Source of the DNA: Litchfieldia stipae
Lineage (GTDB): Bacteria > Bacillota > Bacilli > Bacillales > Bacillaceae_L
DNA: 64,000 bases
Assembly (NCBI RefSeq): GCF_014837155.1
Contig: NZ_JACYHA010000001.1
Span: 310,001 to 374,000, forward strand
Direction: 5' to 3'
Shown here: positions 25,163 through 33,365 of the stretch, one piece after another
How the letters are laid out: each line of letters begins with the position of its first letter
Numbering within the stretch: the first letter of the stretch is position 1
Translations under genes and position numbers: made by a program
The notes under the pieces: model-generated
Database searches by the model: none
What the model was told of the DNA's origin: nothing
Seen by the model: only the letters and a program-made list of their open reading frames with translations

Positions 25163-26725
25163 TCAGCCATTCCTTAATGCTACACGACGAATCTTACCTG
25201 AATCGGTTTTTGGAAGCGTATCAATAAATTCTATAATTCTAGGGTACTTGTAAGGAGCTGTAATATTTTTGACGAATTGTTGAAGATTAATACTTAATTC
25301 CTCAGAACGTGCTACTCCATCTTTTAGCACCACAAATGCTTTGACCACATTTCCACGAATTGGATCTGGTGAAGCGACGACCGCACACTCCTTAACAGAG
25401 GTATGCTTCATTAATGCATCCTCAACTTCAAACGGTCCAATCGTATAACCGGAGCTGATAATCACATCATCATTTCTACCTTGGAACCAATAGTAATGCT
25501 CTTCATCTCTTGACGCTCTATCTCCAGTTAAGAAATACTGCCCAACATAGGAATGATTTGTTCTACTTGGGTCCTTATAATATAGTTCAAAGAGAGCAGG
25601 GAAATCCTTTCTTACTGCAATTGTACCGACTTCATTAACCGGCACTGGCTTCCCATGTTCATCAACTATTTCCATAAATTCCTTAAGTAATGGCTGACCC
25701 ATCGAGCCAATTTTTTCAGGATTTTCATTTAGATTGGCGATAAGTAGAGTACTTTCAGTTTGTCCATATCCATCACGAATTTGAATATCAAAGGTAGTAG
25801 AAAATACATCGATGACCTCTCTATTCAAAGACTCACCTGCTGATACCGCTGTATGTAAATGAGAAAGATGATAAGATGAGATCCCATCAAATTTTGCCAT
25901 CATTCGGTATTCAGTTGGAGTACAGCATAATACATTTATTTGATGGTCCTGTAATAACTGTAAATATGTTTCCGGCTGAAACTTCCCATGATATACAAAT
26001 CCAGTAGCACCTGAACCTAATATTGATAACAATGGACTCCAGACCCATTTTTGCCAGCCTGGTGCAGCCGTTGCCCAAACTGTATCGCCCGCACTGATAT
26101 TTAGCCATTTTTCTGCAGCAACTCTTAAATGTGCATACCCCCAGCCATGGCTATGTACTACGCCTTTTGGCATTCCTGTTGTCCCAGAAGTATAGGCAAG
26201 GAAAGCATAGTCATCCTTGGATGTATCAACAGTAGTGAATGAATCCGGCTCAGTTTCAGTAAGTTGTTCCATTGAAAGCCAACCTGAAACTTCTTGTCCA
26301 AATGCAATCTTATATTGTAAATAAGGAGTCTCCTCTTCAATGTTTTCAAATTCAGCTACGTAAGAATGATATGTAATCACAGCTTTTGCTTCTGAGTGAT
26401 TTAAGCGATATACCAAATCCTTTGCTCTCAGTAATTCAGAGGATGGGCTAATGACAATACCTGATTTCAAACATGCTAAATAAATACAATAGGATTCTAT
26501 TAATCGAGTAGTCATTACAACGACACGATCGCCTTTTTCTAAACCTAATGTGTTCAATCCATTTGCTAGTTTATTAGCTTTCTTTATTAATTCTGAATAA
26601 GTAATACTCTTTTTTTCACCAGTTTCGCTTTCCCATATTAAAGCCGTTTTCTCATCTGAAAAGTGCCTATCAATCTCATTTGCTATATTATAGTGTTCTG
26701 GTGATAATAATGTTTCCAGATCCAT
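25163..26725 (-). CDS. Acyl-CoA synthetase (acetyl-CoA synthetase-like AMP ligase, MbcS/AcsM type)
   Basis: AMP-forming acid-CoA ligase of 520 residues in the ANL superfamily. The P-loop-like motif is YTSGTTGMPKGVVHSHG near residue 172-188, GYGQTE near 318, TGD near 400, and the catalytic Lys is in PKTDSGKIRRVALR near 505. The length and start suggest the medium/branched-chain acid type (YtcI/MbcS) rather than the 650-residue AcsA. Possible substrates are 2-methylbutyrate, isobutyrate or propionate; not decided. ATG at 26725 with GAGGGTGG. Monocistronic between a purine permease and a deacetylase; no regulatory site recognised. Confidence 0.9.
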   Translation of the reverse strand: MDLETLLSPEHYNIANEIDRHFSDEKTALIWESETGEKKSITYSELIKKANKLANGLNTLGLEKGDRVVVMTTRLIESYCIYLACLKSGIVISPSSELLRAKDLVYRLNHSEAKAVITYHSYVAEFENIEEETPYLQYKIAFGQEVSGWLSMEQLTETEPDSFTTVDTSKDDYAFLAYTSGTTGMPKGVVHSHGWGYAHLRVAAEKWLNISAGDTVWATAAPGWQKWVWSPLLSILGSGATGFVYHGKFQPETYLQLLQDHQINVLCCTPTEYRMMAKFDGISSYHLSHLHTAVSAGESLNREVIDVFSTTFDIQIRDGYGQTESTLLIANLNENPEKIGSMGQPLLKEFMEIVDEHGKPVPVNEVGTIAVRKDFPALFELYYKDPSRTNHSYVGQYFLTGDRASRDEEHYYWFQGRNDDVIISSGYTIGPFEVEDALMKHTSVKECAVVASPDPIRGNVVKAFVVLKDGVARSEELSINLQQFVKNITAPYKYPRIIEFIDTLPKTDSGKIRRVALRNG

Positions 26726-26865
26726 TCGTATCCACCCTCGATTCTAAGTCATTTGCGACTTTTATTTAATCCTTACGATACGTATTCAATGATATGTTAT
26801 TTGCCAAAAAGATGTAAAGTTAAAAATCTTCAAATAATTTATCGTAGTATACTTTCATCAATAAT

Positions 26866-27672
26866 TCAGACATTTAAGTCAACTTGTTGCCCGCTTTGGA
26901 TTTCAATTATATGTTTATCGTCAACATTTAGCCATATAGAAATAGCTGTTGGATTATAAACAAAGCTACAATCAGCTGCAAATTTAAGCTGTGAAAAGGC
27001 TTTTGTATAATCGACGATTTCAATATTAGTAGCATACCAAATATCATCTTTCTTTCCTATGTATGCACAAAAATTCTCTATTAAGTCCCAATTTTGATCA
27101 AGATCAAACTCATAGCTATGTCCCCAAACATACATCATATAGAGGTATTGAGTCTTGTAAAGGTTTACAAAATCCTCCGCTAAGTTTAATAGATTCCCTT
27201 TATGATGACAGGTTGGATTCCACTCTAAATAATCATCAGGCATATTGAAGGTACCAGTACTATGAACCGTTCGCGCATATTCAATGCCCAAATACGGCAA
27301 TGTATCTTTTAGATTGTTATTAAATGATCCATTTGGATAAGATAAGCCTCTGACTGTATAACCCACTGTCTGCTCAAGATTTTTTCGGTCCTCGATTATT
27401 TCTGTAACAATTCGTTCTTTAGGGACCCGTGCAATTGTTGGATGCATCAATGTATGGGCTGACACTTCGTGCCCTTGGTAAAGCTGTTTCATTTCTTCCT
27501 TGTCAATTCGTTCTCCAGTTCCAGCTAATCCAGAATTCACATGAAATGTTCCTTTAATATCATACTTATTAAATATCTGAACTAACTTTCTATCAGCTAG
27601 CACACCATCGTCATAGCTCATTGTTAATACTTTATGCTTCCCCTCAGGAAATGTCATGACTACCTTTGGCAT
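26866..27672 (-). CDS. Polysaccharide deacetylase family protein (cytoplasmic, NodB-like)
   Basis: Carbohydrate esterase 4 type protein of 268 residues. The metal/catalytic motif 1 is MSYDDGVLADRK near residue 18-29, and motif 2 is SAHTLMHPTI near 71-80, keeping the two His. GLSYPNGSFNN near 108 is a motif 3 equivalent. There is no signal peptide or membrane segment, unlike the Bacillus PdaA and PdaB proteins, so a cytoplasmic substrate is likely. Domain C-terminal of residue 215 is not recognised. ATG at 27672 with GGGAGGAGAG. Standing alone; substrate unknown. Confidence 0.88.
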   Translation of the reverse strand: MPKVVMTFPEGKHKVLTMSYDDGVLADRKLVQIFNKYDIKGTFHVNSGLAGTGERIDKEEMKQLYQGHEVSAHTLMHPTIARVPKERIVTEIIEDRKNLEQTVGYTVRGLSYPNGSFNNNLKDTLPYLGIEYARTVHSTGTFNMPDDYLEWNPTCHHKGNLLNLAEDFVNLYKTQYLYMMYVWGHSYEFDLDQNWDLIENFCAYIGKKDDIWYATNIEIVDYTKAFSQLKFAADCSFVYNPTAISIWLNVDDKHIIEIQSGQQVDLNV

Positions 27673-27741
27673 TGTCTCTCCTCCCTTTCTATAAATAATA
27701 AATTCTATGTATAATCTAGTTCCCCTTCTAAATCAATTTTA

Positions 27742-27789
27742 AAAAACCACTGTCTGCTCTATTAAAATATTGAACATCAGTGGTTTTTA
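27742..27789 (-). terminator. Terminator of the ycgRQ operon
   Basis: AAAACCACTG and CAGTGGTTTT pair across a 26-nt interval; a T-run follows on the minus strand, 8 nt after the ycgQ stop. Confidence 0.75.
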
Positions 27790-27797
27790 TGTGAACA

Positions 27798-28721
27798 TTA
27801 TATAATTTTTATATTCAATGGATAGATATATGGTTCATCTGGTTCCTCTATTGTGGACCAATTGGTAATCTTAAGCATAGGTAACTCCATCCCTTGATAG
27901 GTGGTCATTTCTATCGTACCTTCAGCTTCGATCCACGAGTCCTGATCAAGTGATGATGCTTCCGAGAATTCCGACAAATACCCAACAATACTTGCGTCTG
28001 CTATACAATGAGTAATCGCAAATCTAGAAATAACTAATTGGTCACTAGAAAACCCTTCCTCTTTATAGACAAATCCCTTTAACTTAATCGTTCTTCCCTT
28101 ATATTTGTCGATGTTTTTATGCATTTCTTCATAGTAATCAAAAAAGACCTGTTCATCCATTTCTACCGTTTGACTTTGTTCTAATTTTTGAATGAGTACA
28201 TTATATTCCTCTTTTGAAATGATATTTTCATTCAAAATCGCACTGTCGTCGAAGGAATGATCAAGATAATCATCCTGAATCTCTATCTCATCTAAGTCAA
28301 TCTCCACTTGTTCTGAATCCTGATTCACCTGCTGCTGATTTGTAATCACGGCCATTCCGCCTTTTTTTCCTACAATATCTGCTCCAAGTGTCTTCGGTGG
28401 CAGTACAAAACCTGTTGCAATAGGAAAAATAATAATACTATATGACACTAGTTTCTTGAACGTAAATATCGTATTACCATGATCATGACTACACGAATCC
28501 TCTCCACAGTGATCATGCACGTCCTTATTTACCGACCATATCCTAGTTGTTTGAATAAAGAAAAGGATTAAGAAAATAACGGAAGCAATCTGACTTAGAT
28601 TCACGTATTTCGGATTAATAAATTTTGTTATTTCTCCAGTATAATGTAGCTTAAAAATCAACAAACAAAACAATAATAATACTAATGCTCTCAGCGCCTG
28701 TTGGAAGTGAAATTTCATCAT
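27798..28721 (-). CDS. ycgQ: YcgQ family protein (TIGR03943), putative permease partner
   Basis: A 307-residue membrane protein of the TIGR03943/DUF1980 type, always found with a YcgR-type permease. It has two N-terminal membrane segments and another near residue 95-115. Between them is the metal-binding-like loop DHCGEDSCSHDHGNT (Cys and His). The soluble C-terminal half from about 190 has the family segment HKNIDKYKGRTIKLKGFVYKE and a conserved ITHCIADA with Cys. It lies 9 nt after the permease gene and shares its Zur box. A role in zinc or related metal handling is supported by the box and the loop but is inference. Confidence 0.9.
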   Translation of the reverse strand: MMKFHFQQALRALVLLLFCLLIFKLHYTGEITKFINPKYVNLSQIASVIFLILFFIQTTRIWSVNKDVHDHCGEDSCSHDHGNTIFTFKKLVSYSIIIFPIATGFVLPPKTLGADIVGKKGGMAVITNQQQVNQDSEQVEIDLDEIEIQDDYLDHSFDDSAILNENIISKEEYNVLIQKLEQSQTVEMDEQVFFDYYEEMHKNIDKYKGRTIKLKGFVYKEEGFSSDQLVISRFAITHCIADASIVGYLSEFSEASSLDQDSWIEAEGTIEMTTYQGMELPMLKITNWSTIEEPDEPYIYPLNIKII

Positions 28722-28730
28722 TGTCCCCCC

Positions 28731-29732
28731 TTAGACAAAATATTGAACTACTAACATCGCAAAAAATATGACAGCAACAACAAGTGCTAATAATAGCATG
28801 ACAAACCTAACTTTAAATACACTAACCATCATAAGCGTGTTCTTCAAATCTAACATAGGGCCGATGATAAGAAAGCCTAAAATCGAATGGGTTGGGAATA
28901 AACTTCCAAATGATGCTCCAATAAATGCATCTGCCTCTGAACATAGTGACAAAACAAAAGATAAGCCCATCATGACAAGCAATGACGCTACAACTCCGTC
29001 TCCTATTTCCAGTAATGCCCTAGTCGGCACATACGTTTGAACAATTGCAGCTAACAACGCACCTATGATCAGGTACTTCCCCATATCAAAGAACTCATCA
29101 ATTGAGTGTGTTAACATAGACCACAGCTTTTGTGTAAATGGTTGTTTAGATGGTCCATGTGTATTTACATTCATATGTTTCACTTCTGTTTTTAATTGTG
29201 TTCCTTTGACAAGCATACTTATGCTAAATGCTATGATTAATGCAATAACAAACCCTAAGCCCATACGTAATCCTGCAATTTGAAAATCATTTCCAAAAGC
29301 CATGAAAGTAGACGCAATAACAATTGGATTGATTAAAGGTCCTGTTAACATAAACCCAATCGCTGCGTATATTGGTACTCCTTTGGATACAAGTCTACGA
29401 ACTATTGGCACAATCCCACATTCACAAGCAGGAAACAGCGCACCAATTACACAACTCATTATCACAGCTAATACCTTATTTTTCGGGATCCATTTCTCAA
29501 TATGCTCCTCTGTTACGAAGATCTGAATGAGACCTGCAATGAGAACCCCGACAAGGATAAAAGGTAGAGCCTCTATGATTATACTTAGAAAAATGGTGTT
29601 TAGACTTAATAATGAATCAGGTATTTTTATTGCAGATGTATTCTGTGGGTTCATGCTTATCAGAAATAAACCTACCGCTACTATTAAAACCCCTGTTATT
29701 TCAATGATACTGTTTCGAAAGAACTTAACCAT
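28731..29732 (-). CDS. ycgR: YcgR family permease (DUF318/UPF0718)
   Basis: Predicted permease of 333 residues with about eight membrane segments. The family motif PACECGIVPIVRRLVSKGVP near residue 103-122 contains two Cys, and GPLINPIVIASTF follows. A second repeat-like half has LCSEADAFIGASF and GPMLDLKNTLM. The ATG at 29732 is preceded by AAGGGGGAAG; an upstream ATG 15 nt earlier lacks a site. It is the first gene of the pair ycgR-ycgQ, and a near-consensus Zur box lies 28 nt upstream of the start. Transport of zinc, or of a zinc chelate, is inference. Confidence 0.92.
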   Translation of the reverse strand: MVKFFRNSIIEITGVLIVAVGLFLISMNPQNTSAIKIPDSLLSLNTIFLSIIIEALPFILVGVLIAGLIQIFVTEEHIEKWIPKNKVLAVIMSCVIGALFPACECGIVPIVRRLVSKGVPIYAAIGFMLTGPLINPIVIASTFMAFGNDFQIAGLRMGLGFVIALIIAFSISMLVKGTQLKTEVKHMNVNTHGPSKQPFTQKLWSMLTHSIDEFFDMGKYLIIGALLAAIVQTYVPTRALLEIGDGVVASLLVMMGLSFVLSLCSEADAFIGASFGSLFPTHSILGFLIIGPMLDLKNTLMMVSVFKVRFVMLLLALVVAVIFFAMLVVQYFV

Positions 29733-29759
29733 TTCTTCCCCCTTCAAAGATACACGTTG

Positions 29760-29782
29760 TTAATCGTAACTATTACGTTTTA
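29760..29782 (-). promoter_or_regulatory. Zur box upstream of ycgR
   Basis: Left half TTAATCGTAA and right half TTACGTTTTA about a 3-nt centre, closely matching the Bacillus Zur consensus TAAATCGTAAT-N-ATTACGATTTA. It lies 28 nt upstream of the ycgR ATG. Confidence 0.8.
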
Positions 29783-29826
29783 TAATAAACTATCCTCTCC
29801 TTCTTGTAAATAAAACATTGGACACA

Positions 29827-29858
29827 AAAAAGACCTAAAGAAATTCTTTAAGTCTTTT
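29827..29858 (-). terminator. Terminator of the first ring-cleaving dioxygenase gene
   Basis: AAAAGAC..TAAAGAA and TTCTTTA..GTCTTTT pair, followed by a T-run on the minus strand, 6 nt after the stop. Confidence 0.8.
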
Positions 29859-29863
29859 AATGA

Positions 29864-30844
29864 TTAATATTCTTTTTCAATCACTTTTGTACTTCTTATT
29901 GTATCAATTGGTCGTACGTAATTTTCAATCGCTTCACGTTTTGGCTCTAAAAATGGTGGTAAAGATAATTTTTCTCCAAGTGTTTCGTATGGCTCATCTC
30001 CCATAAATCCTGGGCCATCAGTTGCAAACTCAAATAAGATTTGAGGTGCGACTCTTGCATATAGTGATTTAAAGAAATAGCGATCGACATACCCAGACGT
30101 TTGGAATCCAAAAGCCTCTAATCTTTGCTGCCACTCATCTAAAACAGCTCTGTCCTCAATACGAAATGCTACATGATGAACGGTGCCAAACCCTTGAGAA
30201 GCTAACGGTAACACCTCATTATGCTCTACAATAACTTGAGCTCCATTTCCACCCTCACCCACTTCAAATAAGTGGATAGAGCCATTTTGATCAATTTCTT
30301 TAAATAGAAGAACCTTTTCCATCACTTCTTTGAAATAATCAAATTGAGAAATACGAATAAAAATAGGTCCTAAGCCAGTAATCGCATATTCCAGGGGAAT
30401 CGGCCCATTTTGCCAAGGAGTTCCTGACTTAACCCCCTTGTTATGCTCATCTGAAATCAGTTGATACTGCTGATCATCGAAATCTACAAATGAGATCGTC
30501 TTTTTCCCAAATTGTTCTTTAATTCCTGTATGCTTAACTTCTAAACGATCAAAGCGTTTAACCCAATAATCTAGGGCTGCATCACTTGGTACACGAAATG
30601 ATGTTTTTGAAATTTCATTTGTGCCATGAGTCCCCTTAGGAATACCTGGGAAATCAAAGAAAGTCATGTCTGTCCCTGGACTCCCTGTATCATCTGCGAA
30701 AAACAAATGATAAGTTTGAATATCATCCTGATTGACTGTCTTTTTAACTAATCGCATGCCTAATACATATGTGAAAAATTCATAATTTTTTTCAGCACTA
30801 CTTGTTATCGCTGTAACATGATGTACTCCCTTTAATTGGTTCAT
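29864..30844 (-). CDS. Ring-cleaving dioxygenase of the MhqO/MhqA family
   Basis: Glyoxalase-fold (vicinal oxygen chelate) dioxygenase of 326 residues acting on hydroquinone-type compounds. Two VOC repeats lie at about residues 5-135 and 150-280. Metal-ligand motifs are HHVTAITS near the start, HHVAFRI near residue 219, and FEFATDGPGF with Glu near 267. The MhqR operator TATCTttaattcgAGATA is 103 nt upstream, which links it to the quinone-stress regulon of Bacillus. Start ATG at 30844 with GGAGGAAAG. A paralogue with the same kind of operator is at 45244-46215. Confidence 0.93.
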   Translation of the reverse strand: MNQLKGVHHVTAITSSAEKNYEFFTYVLGMRLVKKTVNQDDIQTYHLFFADDTGSPGTDMTFFDFPGIPKGTHGTNEISKTSFRVPSDAALDYWVKRFDRLEVKHTGIKEQFGKKTISFVDFDDQQYQLISDEHNKGVKSGTPWQNGPIPLEYAITGLGPIFIRISQFDYFKEVMEKVLLFKEIDQNGSIHLFEVGEGGNGAQVIVEHNEVLPLASQGFGTVHHVAFRIEDRAVLDEWQQRLEAFGFQTSGYVDRYFFKSLYARVAPQILFEFATDGPGFMGDEPYETLGEKLSLPPFLEPKREAIENYVRPIDTIRSTKVIEKEY

Positions 30845-30946
30845 TTTCTTTCCTCCAGTAAAATCAAGATTGTCTCGCTTATTTAAACCTTATTGTACCA
30901 ATACACTAGTTCTTTTATCATTTTAAATGAATACTCTTAATTAAAA

Positions 30947-30964
30947 TATCTTTAATTCGAGATA
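30947..30964. promoter_or_regulatory. MhqR-type operator ahead of the first dioxygenase gene
   Basis: TATCTTTAATTCGAGATA; the outer TATCT/AGATA arms and the central AATTCGAG match the MhqR inverted repeat of B. subtilis. It is centred 111 nt upstream of the ATG. Confidence 0.75.
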
Positions 30965-31070
30965 AATATATCATGGATAAATTTCACTGTCAATTAAAAC
31001 AAGGTTGATTTCACTAAGACAACAAAAGCTGCATATATTGTTTGATATATTGTCGAAGGAGGGTTCCTTT

Positions 31071-31436
31071 ATGTATTATTATCAGCCAGGCTACTACCCA
31101 CCATATATTCCGCCCAGATATTATCCATGGATGAGGCAGCAGTTGCCAGTTGTTGATCCAAATCTCTTGTATCAATCTGCTAACGCATCAAAAAAGCTCA
31201 TGAATGACGCAAGTATTGTTCTTAACAGATTATCTGTTTCAAAAGAGTTCGACTCTTCATTAATGGCTGCTGCACAAGCTTCAAATAAAAATGAAGTAAA
31301 ACGTTTAATTCAGTCTACAGGAGTTACATCAGATGTAGATGTAAAGTATTCCCCTGATGGTATCACTTTAGAATTTAATTCAGCGGAAGATCCACAAGAT
31401 TGTTGCAAATTAACTATTGCTCTACGGTGGCGTTAG
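31071..31436 (+). CDS. Small Tyr/Pro-rich protein, possible spore coat protein (YuzC-like)
   Basis: A 121-residue protein. The N-terminus (MYYYQPGYYPPYIPPRYYPW) is rich in Tyr and Pro; the middle is helical (NASKKLMNDASIVLNRLSVSKEF) and the end is DCCKLTIALRWR. There is no signal peptide or membrane segment. ATG at 31071 is 6 nt after GAAGGAGGG; the longer upstream frame has no ribosome site. Composition and length recall the small inner coat protein YuzC, but that is from memory and not firm. CATATATT at 31032 could be a sporulation sigma -10 (weak). It lies between a dioxygenase and an MFS gene. Confidence 0.75.
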   Translation: MYYYQPGYYPPYIPPRYYPWMRQQLPVVDPNLLYQSANASKKLMNDASIVLNRLSVSKEFDSSLMAAAQASNKNEVKRLIQSTGVTSDVDVKYSPDGITLEFNSAEDPQDCCKLTIALRWR

Positions 31437-31461
31437 TGCATCTCTATTCTTCGTCTCATCA

Positions 31462-31496
31462 CAAAAAGGAGTCCCTTAATCGGAACTCCCTCTTTT
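31462..31496. terminator. Bidirectional terminator
   Basis: AAAAAGGAGT..CC and GG..AACTCCCTCTTTT pair. It ends the small coat-like gene and the convergent MFS gene. Confidence 0.75.
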
Positions 31497-31522
31497 CTAC
31501 TTTTCACATAAGACAAGCAAGT

Positions 31523-32746
31523 TTAACTAGTAGCTGCCTTTCCTTTTTCTTCAAAATATATTTGTTTTGAAGGAATTAAAACGGTAATCAATAAAAAGAT
31601 TGCAAACAATACACTTACTGCCGAGAAAATGATACAGACAAGTTGTAAAGAAAAAATCTCTGCTGCTAGACCAAGGACCAATGTTAAAGCTATTTGTATA
31701 ATTCCTTGTACCATTTCCGCGACACTGCCAAATCTCCCCATAATATTAACAGGAACATTATTTTGAAAAAAAGTGGCATATCCTGCATTCGCAAAAGCCA
31801 TAAAGAAGCCTAGGAACACAAATGCAAGAGTAGCTGTTATAAAGTTAAAAGAGGAATAAAATAATAAATAACCCACTGAAGTCAATAACATTCCTATACC
31901 AATATACAGTTTTAAATGGACCTTTTTGGAAATGATTGCTGCTACTGATGCACCACCTAATGCTCCTAACCCTGTAATACTAACAATTAGACCATAATCT
32001 TGATCATTTAATTCTAGGTGATGTTTGATGAATGTCACTTCCTGTGAATCTAACGCAAATCCTAGTAACATCGCTGCCTGAAATAATAAATAGACTGCAA
32101 TAAAATATCTCGATTTTTTGGCAAATCCACTAATGATTTTCCAATCAGCCACTAATGTTCTCCATTTGATTGGTTCCCTTACTTCATTCCCCTTCTCATC
32201 AACATTAGGTAATAGATAAATGAAGAATGCGCAAACGAAGAAAGTGATGGCATTAATTAATATACAAAGCTCGGTACCAACATACATAATCAATAAACCT
32301 GCAATCGCAGGTCCAAGTAAAAACGCACCAGAGCTTATCATACTCATTAAGGAATTGAATCTTTTTCTATTCTCTGCGGGTACTAGCTTTGTTATGTACA
32401 CAGAGGCGCATGGCCCAAAGAATGCTCCAGCAATATTAATGAGCAGGATCACAGAGTAGATGATCCAAATCGTTGAAATAAAAGGAAGTACGAAAACGAA
32501 GCAACCACGAATTAGATCAACATATATCATTAGTTTTCGTTTGTTCAATCGGTCAATTAAACTACCAGCCCATGTATTCGTTATCAACATCGCGATAGGC
32601 CGTATCATGTAAAGACCTGCTACGGCTGCTGCTGATCCCGTTAAATCTAAGATTGAAAGATTAAGTGCAATTAAATAGATCCAATTTCCAAGATACGAGA
32701 TCCCGATACCCGCAAGTAAGAGAATAGGATGTTTCCATTTCATCAT
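31523..32746 (-). CDS. MFS transporter (MFS_3 / exporter type)
   Basis: Major facilitator protein of 407 residues with about twelve membrane segments, of the macrolide/enterobactin exporter type. It has GSLIDRLNKRKLMIYVD as the loop 2-3 motif and FGPCASVYITKLVPAENRKRFNSL. The ATG at 32746 (MMKWKHPILLL) is chosen; a GGGGAGGG site lies 11 nt upstream. Earlier in-frame codons give a charged tail that does not fit the family. It faces away from a MarR regulator (32931 onward), so it may be part of that regulon. The substrate is unknown. Confidence 0.86.
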   Translation of the reverse strand: MMKWKHPILLLAGIGISYLGNWIYLIALNLSILDLTGSAAAVAGLYMIRPIAMLITNTWAGSLIDRLNKRKLMIYVDLIRGCFVFVLPFISTIWIIYSVILLINIAGAFFGPCASVYITKLVPAENRKRFNSLMSMISSGAFLLGPAIAGLLIMYVGTELCILINAITFFVCAFFIYLLPNVDEKGNEVREPIKWRTLVADWKIISGFAKKSRYFIAVYLLFQAAMLLGFALDSQEVTFIKHHLELNDQDYGLIVSITGLGALGGASVAAIISKKVHLKLYIGIGMLLTSVGYLLFYSSFNFITATLAFVFLGFFMAFANAGYATFFQNNVPVNIMGRFGSVAEMVQGIIQIALTLVLGLAAEIFSLQLVCIIFSAVSVLFAIFLLITVLIPSKQIYFEEKGKAATS

Positions 32747-32866
32747 AACTCTTTTTGCCCTCCCCTTACTTTTGTTAACCTTCAATATGTAGTAATTAGA
32801 ATAAGTATAACGATTTATCACCTTACAAGAAAGATAATTTCTTGAAGAATCTGATTACTGAGATTC

Positions 32867-32895
32867 TTGACGAGAAAATGAAGTTACTATATAGT
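32867..32895 (+). promoter_or_regulatory. Sigma-A promoter of marR
   Basis: TTGACG, 17-nt spacer, TATAGT. The -10 overlaps the MarR palindrome at 32892, so binding would block transcription. Confidence 0.82.
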
Positions 32896-32909
32896 TACCT
32901 AGGTAACTA
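32892..32909. promoter_or_regulatory. MarR operator (perfect 18-bp palindrome)
   Basis: TAGTTACCTAGGTAACTA is a perfect palindrome overlapping the -10 and transcription start, 21 nt upstream of the marR ATG. Its size fits a MarR dimer site. Confidence 0.82.
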
Positions 32910-32930
32910 ATAATACTTAGGAGTATTCTT

Positions 32931-33353
32931 ATGAAGAATCATGACTTATTTCATTCCATTCATCAACTCTCTCGGCAATTAATCAAACATTTAAATGAAG
33001 CGTTGGAACCATTTGGTTTATATAACTCACAATGGTCTGTTTTGTATGTGTTAAAAACAAAAGGAACCTTAACACAAACAGAGCTTTGTCAATATTTAGC
33101 TGTGGAAGCCCCGCCAATGACACGGACAATCCAAAGACTGATAAAACTAGGACTCGTAGAACAAATTCCTGGGAACGACCGAAGAGTTAAATATATTCAC
33201 CTTACTGATTTTGCAATGGATAAGTACCCAGAGTGGGAACAGGCCGTTCTACAAAAGAATCAAAAGCTAATAAATCAGTTCCCTTTAGATTCACAGGAAG
33301 AACTTTTATCATTAATCACCAGTTGGCTTAACAGCTTTCCAGATAATAATTAA
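32931..33353 (+). CDS. MarR family transcriptional regulator
   Basis: Winged-helix repressor of 140 residues: LYNSQWSVLYVLKTKGTLTQTELCQYLAVEAPPMTRTIQRLIKLGLVEQ is the DNA-binding region with the wing residues NDRRVKYIHLT. It has one Cys near the recognition helix (LCQYL), but no obvious redox Cys pair. ATG at 32931 has TAGGAG upstream. It is the first gene of a two-gene operon with an MFS exporter (12 nt gap) and has a palindrome over its promoter, so it represses itself and the exporter. The inducer is probably an antimicrobial or phenolic compound; that is inference. Confidence 0.93.
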   Translation: MKNHDLFHSIHQLSRQLIKHLNEALEPFGLYNSQWSVLYVLKTKGTLTQTELCQYLAVEAPPMTRTIQRLIKLGLVEQIPGNDRRVKYIHLTDFAMDKYPEWEQAVLQKNQKLINQFPLDSQEELLSLITSWLNSFPDNN

Positions 33354-33365
33354 AGGAGATTGATC

